Assembly: GCA_932521025.1 (NCBI GenBank)
Contig: OW051468.1
Span: 1,612,064 to 1,676,063, forward strand
Direction of reading: 5' to 3'
Source: Oscheius onirici
Lineage: Eukaryota > Nematoda > Chromadorea > Rhabditida > Rhabditidae
DNA: 64,000 bases
Position numbers and translations under genes: made by a program. Below the pieces are notes generated by a model that saw only the letters and a list, made by a program, of their open reading frames with translations, did not search any database and was not told where the DNA came from. Positions 24,975-33,971 of this stretch are shown here, piece by piece; position 1 is the stretch's first letter; every line of letters starts with the position of its first letter.

Positions 24975-25591
24975 TTAGTCCTTTAAGTTTCTCCTCCATC
25001 TTACCTCCATGAATGACGAACCATCTGCTTCCTCCTCCCACAACAACTTTTTCCCCTCGATCATGTGATTCACTCGAATCTCGTGAACTCTTCCAAGAGT
25101 GGAAAGGTTAAGAACGGTGAAGATTGTCTTCTCAGGCTGGAGTTGTTCAGAGGAGAAGGTACTTCTGGTCTGGGTTTCTATTGGTAGACGAACAGTAATA
25201 ACTGAGAAGGGGGGAAGAAGGGGATGAGTCAGGAGCACCGAGCGCGAACAGAACAAGAGGAAAGGTATTCTTCTTTGAAGAATGGGGGGAGAAAATGGAA
25301 ACAGACTTTGGTCTGGCTTATTTTTCGGGGTTTCAGGGGAAGCGTTTTCATTACTTTGAGCAAGACAGTAGAAACTCCTCGAGAATCTTCACTTCGCAGC
25401 CAAGGTTGGATGAGCGAGTCAGGTAGCTGGGGAAGATGTTGTTCCTCATTGTCGGAAACTACTATCATGTTATTCAGACATGGCTTTAATTGATGAAGGT
25501 AAGCCGTGCTTTGACTATATTTTGATGAGGAAAGTGGAGAAAATGATGAAAAGGACGAGAACAGATGGGGAGGACGTAGTAAGCAGTGCAA
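24975..25591 (-). CDS. Possible unrecognised gene fragments
   Basis: Two open minus-strand blocks (25591-25229 and 25206-24975), the second after a CTTCTCAG acceptor, with ordinary amino-acid use (NLSTLGRVHEIRVNHMIEGK). No continuous model or family could be found; it may be transposon-derived. Confidence 0.25.
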
Positions 25592-25787
25592 GACCCCTTT
25601 CGCTCTGTCAAATTTGGCGATTTTTCTGAGTTTACCTGCTGACGAATACCGAGTGAATCCAAAGCTTGTGGCTGGCCGAAGCTAAGCCGAAGATTTGCTA
25701 CTCCTGATACGATGTTTTCATGATTTCCCTATTGTAAAACACCGAGAAAAGCGTAAAAACACCCATTTTCAGGCGACGGAATCATCC

Positions 25788-25840
25788 CATTCCAGCTGGA
25801 GCAGCTTCGGCTATCCGCCGAAGCTGCTCCAGCTGGAATG
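25788..25840. repeat. Perfect 24-bp hairpin
   Basis: Left arm 25788-25811 (begins CATTCCAGCTGGAGC) is the exact reverse complement of right arm 25817-25840, with a 5-nt loop TATCC. Outside it GGCGAC (25773) and GTCGCC (about 25849) could extend the stem with mismatches. It lies just after a TTTTCAG on the plus strand. The function is unknown. Confidence 0.9.
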
Positions 25841-26122
25841 TCTCAACTGTCGCCAGTTCATCAAGGGCAAAAACGGTCGTCTACGTCTAACAAATTCCAA
25901 ACTGAAGTTATTATCTGGCAGCGAATTTTCGGCGCCTTCAAATTCTCCTTCAATTTCATGCTGACACCAATAGTCAAAATCTAGCATAATTCCCCCTTCC
26001 CACGTGGACGTTTTGTTTATTTTCTCTATTCACCAAAGTGCCTTAGCGACCAGTATTTCCTAGTCAAACTACGTGTTTTTCGCTTTAATAAAGCCCAAAT
26101 TTAGCAGAGAAGGACAGCGTAA

Positions 26123-27162
26123 CAATGTAACAAAAACGGGGGTTTGGTTGATAGAAGTAATTGGCTATCTAAAAAGCCAAGGAAAAGCAAAAAGGTGGGT
26201 GTTTGACAAAAAAAAGAAGCAGTTAACGAACATGATTTACATAAAGAGGAATGGGAGCCTTATGAATGGGAAATGGTGATGGCATCGAGCATCAGAGTGA
26301 GCATTTCCTCGTAGAGATCGGGATTGTGCTTTTCGGTCTCCTCACGCAGCGGACGGTCAGCCATGACTTTGCAGATGAGCTCCAGTCCGACGGTGTTCTT
26401 CTTCATGGCTTCAGTCTCGGCGGCGGCTTTCTTCTTTTGGGACAGTTTTGTAGTGTTTCTCTGAAAATTTGATGATTAGCTGGCTTCAGTTTTCAAGCTC
26501 ATTCAACTGGAAATGAGAATCTGTAGACCATTCAGCAGCAGGATGTTCATGTTGATACGCTCCCCGAGGTTCCAGTTCTCATTTCCAGCCGAACACGAGT
26601 CGAGAATCATAACACGAGAAATTAGCTGACCCTCTTTTTGGCAGCCTTGCTTTTTGCGTCATCTCTCTGATGAGAGGTACTAGTCGATCCATCTTCGACG
26701 ACCAAGGGACAGCGGACGGCCAGATGGCCAGTTTTTCCGCAATTGTAGCAGCCTAAAAACAATTCATGGTGGACCGGGAGAAGAAGAAGAAACTCACGAA
26801 GGACATCTTTAGGATTATCAGTGTTGTGGTAGCAGATCTGAGTCGAGTGTCCACCGCGATGACAGATCGTGCAATAGAGCGGAATGCGTCTACCTACCGT
26901 CGATGTAGACTTGTTTCCCAAGTGAGGAGCAGCGCTGTCGTAATGGGTGCCGATTTGAGAAAGATCTGAAAAATAACCAGTTTGTCCGGTATGGATTAAT
27001 TTGAAGGGTAATGCTACGAGATTAAGGGAGATGGAGGGGTAAAATTAGATTAAGATTGGGATCGGAGTGAGACAAATTCAATCCCGGGTGATGTTTCTAC
27101 AACTTTTAATAATTTCTGCGGGATCTAGAAAGGCTAAAAGCGGGCAAAATAGGACAGGGAGT
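26123..27162. repeat. Segmental duplication, copy B (partner 19228-20262)
   Basis: About 1040 bp align with 19228-20262 in the same orientation with only a few substitutions seen by eye. Homology stops sharply at GACAGGGAG, then resumes between ~27533-28100 and ~21335-21880 at clearly lower identity with indels. The block covers exons 3-5 and the 3' flank of the zinc-knuckle gene. Confidence 0.9.
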
Positions 27163-28069
27163 GGTAATTGTGGCCGTCTAAAGTAGCGAGAACATGTGGA
27201 GCTGTTGATGAAACAAGGCCTGAGGAAATACGAACTTTTGGGATAACTCAGGCGGCAAAACAATGCCGGAGAAGATCGAGAGGGGAGGGGGGATTCTGGT
27301 CAGGGAAGCCTTCCATACAGAAAAGGATGAGGGTGGCCTAGTGGTTGGCGTGCCGAACAGGGCTCGATTTCGAATATCGTGCGGAGTTTTCCGTTTCGTT
27401 CCTTCCAAATACTACTTGATAGTTGCTTTTGTGGGAAAGGGACAACAAACATGGTCAGGAATGGGCAGGCGCAAGTTTTGGCCAGACAAAACAGCTATAA
27501 TTTGATGGAAGCTACATCTACCTACCGTCGCTGAGACACGAATCGGGTTTCGATGAAGGCAAGGGAACAAATGGGAAGGGTTATAGCAGGGCTAGGCAAA
27601 GTGGTAGGTGTCCAGAATACTATGAGGCAGGACAAAAGATGACTAGATGGCTACCTTTTTCCATCAGCGGCTTGATCGTCTCTTCCATGACGGCTGAGTT
27701 TTTCTTGCGACCATTCTCCATCTTCGACTCTTCTAAAACGATATACCGTGACTAAAGACAGCTGAACATAAGCTTACCGAACTTCTGTTGTGCTTCTTCA
27801 CGTCGAATCTCGGCCAGAGCTTGTATGGCCTTTGTTCTATGCTGCTGTTTGTTTGGCGTCCTGCCGATCCATCCGCTGGAGAAATCTCGGTAATATCGCT
27901 GAGATCTTGGAGGCAGGGACGCTAGGTGCTCATCGACAAGGCCGCGCGGCATCGGAGGGATTTCACTTGCTTGCGGCGGAGCAAAGACGGCGTCGAAGTT
28001 GAAAGGCATGCTGCTTTTTTGGTTGATCATCTCCATGCTTCTATAGTCCCTGTTGGCATTCGCTTGCAT
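26260..28069 (-). CDS. CCHC zinc-knuckle protein (intact copy), family not recognised
   Basis: Exons: 28069-27778, 27732-27655, 26965-26798, 26752-26631, 26460-26260; 861 nt, phase-checked, 286 aa. Two zinc knuckles of the C-x2-C-x4-H-x4-C kind are visible in exons 3 and 4: CTICHRGGHSTQIC and CYNCGKTGHLAVRC (the latter split by the third intron). They are followed by a Lys/Arg-rich linker (KSKAAKKR, SQKKKAAAETE) and an acidic, helical C-terminus (EEMLTLMLDAI). The N-terminal 97 residues contain a Pro/Arg block (LPPRSQRYYRDFSSGW) I cannot place. Zinc knuckles of this type usually bind RNA or single-stranded DNA. The start codon lies ~42 nt after a TTTGCAG acceptor. A near-identical 3' half exists at 19364-20069. 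Confidence 0.8.
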
Positions 28070-28089
28070 TCGAGGCGAGTACAGTTAGA

Positions 28090-29340
28090 GAAGGACTTCT
28101 TATGAAATTCTGCAAAGAAACTGTCAATGAATGAAATTCGAGGATAATAAACGGTTTTTTGCTATTTGAAACGAAAATTTAGAGAATTACAGGATCTCCT
28201 ACGACAATTTGGATGTTTTACATACAAAATACGACGAGAATCACGAGGAAAACAACTTGGTCCACAGCTTATTCTCTTAGATGTTGTCAGCCATACCCCT
28301 TTGCTTTCGATTGAAAACATGACGCTATACATTTCCCATTGCTTTATAATGAAAATCAGGTTTAAAAAAATGAGAAAACCCATCACAAACGGGTGAAACG
28401 GACCAAGAGCACAACAAATATTTTTGGGATTTGGAAAATAACGAGCGGGGAGAATGGTATGCGGGTAATTCTTCGTGTCGAGACCTTATTCTAGCGGGAA
28501 CTTGAATTTTCTTGTATTTTTTTTTCCAACTTTGTCAGTTTCACAACATTTCCTGCTAAATTTTCTGGTTGTTCCGGTATAAAAACAGGTTTATTCGCGA
28601 TGATCTATGGGGGGTTCGGTGTGGCAAACGCTTCTCCTGGCGGAAGAATGCGAGTGGAGGTTTACGATCCGAGCATCTCCAGTGCTAGTTGGGCCGGGAC
28701 AGGCTAGACTGGCGAGAGATGCCAGGGTAGACTAGAATATGAGTTCAGTTGGGTAAAGGCCAACAGTAACTTCAGTCGTTTCAAAAACCATCGTCAGAAG
28801 CAGAACTTGTCAAGTCCTGTCAACTCTAATCTAGAAACTCTAACTTGTCGAGACTCGTCACTCTAAAACACTTTTCTCGTAGCTCACTCGATCGTCTGTG
28901 CTCTCGTCCTCTTCCAAACCAGGTCAGGTGTTTCTACTCTTTCAATTCTTTTGCTTAAACTCTTTCCCTTTACACCTTGACTAGGATCTGGGTCTGTCCC
29001 GAGCAGACCCAGAGTCCGAAATCCTCAGTCTTCCGCCCAAGGGCCGATTCGGGTTTCGGTATCGGGATCTCTCCGGGGTGACTAGCAAATTGGGCATTGG
29101 GAGACTGAGGCGGTGTCAAGGTGTCTAAGGACTGGAAATTCTAAAAGTCAATTGGAAATCTCGGTAAATCTGTTCTTTTCAGTCACTTTTTGGTAGAATC
29201 TACTGGAAGAGAACGTCTTGAAAATTGGAGTCTTTGATGGTTCGCTGTCCGTCTGTAGGCGTCTACACTCTGGTCGAGATGAATTCTTTTCAAGGTTAGT
29301 CGGTTTTCTTCGTTAGAATTGCCCACTATTTTGAGTCAGT
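28090..29340. other. Gap, no gene recognised
   Basis: Contains a short stem-loop at ~28986-29010 (CTGGGTCTG, 7-nt loop, CAGACCCAG) beside a second pair of complementary words around CCTCAGTCT. I see no coding sequence that I can support. Confidence 0.4.
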
Positions 29341-29549
29341 CCCCTTGCGTAAGAAAAACGCAATTGCGTTTTCGCATTTTTCAGAGTCAAGACGGCATTT
29401 CCTGATTTTGCGTCATTTTGCAAAGTTGTAGCCCTTGACGTCCTCTACAACTTTGCAGAACATCAAAAAGCTGAAAAATGTCGTCTTGACCCTGAAAAAT
29501 GTGAATACGTAATTATAAGAATACGTAAGCGTATTTTTTACGTAAGGGG
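29341..29549. mobile_element. Foldback MITE, CTACAACTTTGCAGAAC family, copy 1
   Basis: Palindromic element of ~209 bp with ends CCCCTTGCGTAAG and TTACGTAAGGGG. The inner arms GCAAAGTTGTAG and CTACAACTTTGC flank a ~11-nt centre. Related inner arms occur at 50039-50262 and 51147-51482. Confidence 0.75.
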
Positions 29550-29726
29550 CTGCTTCTAATAGAGGTAATACGGTATCTGACTATACTCAGTACAGATTTA
29601 GACATTATTTTTGTCCCGAGAATTCTAATCCGATCTGCGGAATCGGGGTTTTTCGCCTTGTCTATCTGTCTCTCAATTTCTCAGTTGTTTCTCTTTCTAT
29701 AGGCCAGAAAAGATTCATTTTGAACA

Positions 29727-32415
29727 TCACATAGTCGTCGGATGAACAGTAATGGAGGGAGTGGGTGATCGTCTACCAAAGGAAGCTGGAAGTCCTTTGA
29801 CTACAGTCCTCCTCTGAACAAGTTGCCTCAGTCGGCTCCTGATGGATTGATTGAAGGTGAAGAGGACAATTGGATGGATACTGCTCAGCAAGAGACTGAT
29901 CCAGTTCCCGAAAATGTTGACTAAGATACTCAGTTGTCCAGTTGTTTTGAGGTTTTGCGTGAAGAAGAAGGAGAGACTTTGAACTTCGATGAAGGCACAG
30001 ATCACGAAACTCTGAAAGTGTGACTGTTACTCTCACTGTTTCTGTTACAGTTGCTCTTACTATCAGTTATGGTTTGTTCAAAAAAAAGAGAGCTCGAACG
30101 TATCCCATTTATTTCCGCGCGAGACCCTTATAACATGGAAACATAGGATACTCAGCTAAGTTTTTTGTTGTTATTCCGGTCTCGCAGCGAATTAAATGGG
30201 GGTTGTACTTTCACGGCGTGTTACGGCCATTGAAATGGCGTTCCCACTTTTTTTTCGCGCCTTTTCAGGAAGCAGAGCGAATTCAAAAAAAAATGGAAAT
30301 TTTTCTTGTCTATGTCTCGATGATTTTATCCTCATTTCTCCTATTATCTTCCAGTTTTTCGCTCGATTTTCTGCCACATAAAGGTTTATTGTGAATTCTA
30401 CAACAAAATTAATATTTGAGCATCACAATTAACAATTTGGAACGAAAGATGCTTTTATTACTGGGCTTTGGACCGAAAGCTACTATATAAGCGATTACCT
30501 GCAAAAAAACATGAGCTATGCTAGAGAACACGAAAATTAAGAGGAGACGTGAAGCAAGAACGAGAACAAGCCGAAAAACAAAATAAATGATAAAATAGCT
30601 TTGAATGCGCGCCCCTAGAATACTGTAGGCGTACTGTAGGTATACTGTAATTAGAATTACGGTAGCATTTTTGGCAGGTGGGAACGGCCGTAACACGCCG
30701 TGAAAGCTTTAGCTGGCGCCTACGTTCGTTCAAATAATTTTAGCGCGAACACCCAAAATGGCTTGAATTTGATATTTTCTCAATTTTCCAGCCGTTTTTC
30801 GCGTTTTTAACTACTTTTACTGACTTCAGCGTGTAAAAGAACCCCCGGGAGGAGAAAATTACAATAAAAAAGATATGAATAGGCGAAAAATGTTCGAGAA
30901 CGTCTTGTGAACGGCTATTGTCGATTTCTTGCTTATTTCGAGCAGATTTCATGTCCAGGGTGTTGTTTTCCACGCTGAATTCAATAAAAGTGGTTAGAAA
31001 AGCAGAAAATAGAAGGAAAACGAAGAAAATCGCAATTTTAGGCCAGTTTGAACGAACGTAGGTGCCAGCTAAAGTACAACCAAAAATTTACCTTCAGTGC
31101 TGCGGGCAAAATATAATTAGCACGCTTTTTTTTTGTGTTTCCCCAGTCATTGTGAACAAATACCAACTAGTACAGAAAAAAAGTTAGGCAAAAAAAGATG
31201 AATCCGCAAAGAAAATTGAAGTTTCGTACGAAAAACACGAATTTTGTCGATATTTTTTTTGCGAATTTCGTCTTATTTTTCGTTTTTCTTTGCGGATTTG
31301 TATTTTTTTGCTTAACTTTTTTTTCTGTGCTAATCGGTATTTGTTCACAATGACTGGGGAAACACAAAAAACCCAGAAAAATTTGTGCTGAATTTCTTTT
31401 GCCCGCCGTACTGATGGCAAATTTAAAAATTACTGCTACTGATACTGTTACTGTTACTCACCTGTGCCAGCAGACTGACCTCCTGGCTCCATCTCTTCCC
31501 CTCCATATTATGTTCCGTCTCTCTCGTCCGAACCTTGATGTAAACGATCATAACCACATAGGACAGAAACATTCCAATAGGAACATAGGTGCTGCAATTG
31601 TTGAAGAACTGAATAGACTCTCTAATTTTTCTTTTCTAGACCCTTACCGTTCTTGTAATCTGTCCAATCAGTGGAGTATCCTCATACTTTTCATAACAGG
31701 CGTGTAGATAATGAAATCCCGTACTGCTGAAAGATTTATAGCAGGCGAAGATATTGTGAGTGGTCAGAAGAGCCAAGAGACAGAGCCAGAGACTGCCAAC
31801 AGTTCTGAAGGTTCAGAGCTAAAAGACACTTGGATTTCCCTACAGATATAATCGGGGACTATGAAAGAGAATCCTATTAGTTTTGGGCATAATAAAGACG
31901 GTGAAGCGGTTAATGGTCATGAGGCAGCTGAAAAAGAGAGCTCCGTTGTAGGCGACGGTGTCGACGGTACAGGGAATGTAAAGAAGCAGTGTCTTACCGT
32001 AGACCTTAATTTTATTACTTAGAGCTACTTTCTCTGGTTCAATTCACACCTGTTTTCCTGCTAAAGTTATCGGAATAGGTACTACAAACTCCATGAGGTG
32101 GGTAGCTACGTCACAGATGACCAGCTGCCAGGCTATAGTATAGAAAGCGTTTCGGGAGAATCTTGACCGATGCTGAAAGTTTCTTCGATGGGAGAGAAGG
32201 AAAGACAGATGGACAGAGAAACTGAGGGACAGAGAGAGACTGAGAAACAAAGAGACAGAGAGTGAAGCAGAGAGGGACCGATGCAGTACCTTGACCAGAA
32301 CAGCTATCAGCAGAAGATTCAGCACCAATCCAATTGTAGACAGTATAGCATAGCTTGCGGCTCCAAAGATCCTGACAGCGACGGTCGCAACAACTTTGGC
32401 AGTCACGTTTACCAT
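29727..32415 (-). CDS. Serpentine chemoreceptor, Srx-like seven-transmembrane protein
   Basis: Nematode chemosensory-type GPCR. Exons: 32415-32290, 32172-32050, 32004-31844, 31804-31648, 31608-31462, 30011-29727; 999 nt, phase-checked, 332 aa, typical for the class. Helices fit the exons: TM1 ILSTIGLVLNLLLIAVLV, TM2 FYTIAWQLVICDVATHLMEF, TM3 ending in an NRF motif (CLMTINRFTVF), TM4 LWLCLLALLTTHNIF, TM5 PIGMFLSYVVMIVYI, TM6 FVICAFIEVQSLSFF, TM7 ISLLLSSIHPIVLFTFN. The Asn-Arg-Phe after TM3 and His-Pro in TM7 suggest the Srx group. One acceptor (before exon 3) reads TTAAG instead of CAG. The last intron (31461-30012) is 1450 nt and holds foldback elements. Confidence 0.85.
30196..30738. mobile_element. 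Foldback element in the receptor intron
   Basis: TTTCACGGCGTGTTACGGCC near 30210 recurs inverted near 30684-30705. The outer word TTAGCTGGCGCCTACGTTCG (about 30710) recurs inverted at about 31040-31070, so two elements may be nested. Confidence 0.5.
31098..31415. mobile_element. MITE with GCGGGCAAAA ends
   Basis: TIRs of ~90 bp: CAGTGCTGCGGGCAAAATA on the left and TTTGCCCGCCGTACTG on the right, with GTGAACAAATACCAACTAGT inside each. A diverged half copy lies at about 12205-12305 in the NDOR1 intron. Confidence 0.7.
32188..32284. repeat. GACAGA-type simple repeat in receptor intron 1
   Basis: Purine-rich GAGA/GACAGA tract. Similar tracts lie in introns at 9700-10440, 47265-47480 and 61905-61990. 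Confidence 0.8.
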
Positions 32416-32959
32416 TCTCGAGAAAACGGAAAGAATGAGAGCAAAGAAAGCGCGTTGTTTGACCTCGGAAGTTAATTCAGTTCATTTACGGCGCGAAATG
32501 TATACCAAGAATCCCGCTTCGGAATTAGTACATATTGACAAGTCTATACATGTGGTTTTTTGAACCGGGACGTGATCATTTTGATGTTGTTCGAGACAGC
32601 TGGAAAATCACCTGTTTGAAGGACATGTACATATTGTCGCGGAAGTCTGATGGAAAAAATAACGTTTTGAGCGGAAAAAGTTAATACCGAGACCCTATCT
32701 AAAATCGATCGAAAAAAGACTTGTTCATTTTTTAGTCTAAAATTACTTGACGTGAAAAAAAGCAGACGAAAAACATCATTTTTCAGCTTCTCCGGTAGTT
32801 TGGTGCTGGAACAGCCTTCTGAGGTCAAAATGGCATAGACGAAACAAAAAAAGAAGAAACAAAAAAAGCCTATTCCTCACCAAGATGCTTTTTCCCAGAA
32901 ATGAGCTAAAAACATTTATCTTCGCTAAAAAACAATCTATAGCAACAATAATATTCAAA

Positions 32960-33276
32960 TTACGCGGCCTTTGTCTTGATCGACAGCCCGTGCATGTCCT
33001 TGATTTGTTCCCTGAGCACGCCGGTGACCATTTTGTGCTGCGCGACTTTTGTCTTGCCCTTGAATGAAGCAGCTTCCACGTAGACGCTGTACATCGAGCC
33101 GCAGCCGTCTAAAAAAATTTTTTTCATAAAAAGGAAAACATACTCGAGACATCTTCGACCAGAACATCCGAGACGCCGGGAATGCCTTTTCGCAGCAACT
33201 TCGTCAATTTTTGTTCTCCTTCCGTCACACTTGAGCTCAGGGCTCTTCTGATTAGGCCAAAACTGCTGCGAAGCAT
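32960..33276 (-). CDS. BOLA3: BolA family protein 3 (mitochondrial)
   Basis: BOLA3 helps deliver 4Fe-4S clusters to mitochondrial client proteins. Exons 33276-33144 and 33108-32960; 282 nt, 93 aa, phase-checked. The first ~20 residues (MLRSSFGLIRRALSSSV) are basic and amphipathic, like a mitochondrial presequence. Then come TEGEQKLTKLLRKGIP, NGCGSMYSVYVEA and the BolA signature QHKMVTGVLREQIKDMHGL. The cysteine of GCGS and the invariant His of DMHGL are both present. The ATG is 4 nt after a TTTTTTCAG acceptor. It lies downstream of GBA2 on the same strand, but with a ~700-bp gap. Confidence 0.93.
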
Positions 33277-33971
33277 TTTTCTGAAAAAATAGTGCTAGGA
33301 ATAACGGTAATAATTGAAATTTGGTTGACGAAACACAAAATTCTAGGAACAGTATAGCTCGGAAGCTTTTTCCATCCATGTCTAATGAAAGAGTTCTGCT
33401 GTTTTAACTTGTTTCCGTTGACTACTTCTTCCATTTTTTTTAAACAGATTGTACGTTTCGACAACGCTGGATTTCTCAAAACTGAAACGGCACAAAATTG
33501 ACGCCAAACTGGCCCGTTTCACTGTATTAGTTGAAATAGACAGTTAGACAGCCAGGACGTTGTGGTCACAGACAACACAGTTAGACAGCTGATATGCTGT
33601 AGCCAGAGACATCAAAGTTAGGCTCATTTTAAAGGGCAAATATTTGGACGAGAAGCTCGAGATTTAGCTCAATTTCCACATCAAATTGTAAGTTCTCACC
33701 CAGCTCTAGATAACCTTTTTTGGGGCGATGAACCTCTACGCTTATCCATTTCTGGCTTGAAAAACCTGTTACTTTAATCAGTGTATCATACAAGGCATAA
33801 AACTAAATAAAGCTAGTGGAAAATACAGTAAATTGTGACTAAAACGTGGCAGCGGGATTGAGGGGTGAAAAGTGAACATATTCAAGAGAAAATTATGGCA
33901 TGATTTTCACATAAAAATTGCACAACCTTTTTTGGTGAAAATAGCACGTTTGGTGATAAAAATTGGAAGGA
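33277..33971. repeat. Gap with ACAGTTAGACAGCTG dispersed repeat
   Basis: Between GBA2 and BOLA3. At 33536-33612 it contains two copies of the AGACAGTTAGACAGC word separated by GTTGTGGTCACAG. No gene seen. Confidence 0.5.

Larger units (their letters stand above)
24370..26110. other. Gap with a perfect hairpin and unresolved open frames
   Basis: Minus-strand frames at 25591-25229 and 25206-24975 contain stretches that look coding (for example QPEKTIFTVLNLSTLGRVHE, preceded by a TTCTCAG acceptor), but they do not join into a recognisable protein. A perfect 24-bp hairpin lies at 25788-25840. No AATAAA was found soon after the HSDL2 stop. Confidence 0.3.

Noticed and set aside
28984-29012. Short hairpin as a candidate terminator or miRNA
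   Set aside because: Only a 9-bp stem, no supporting context.
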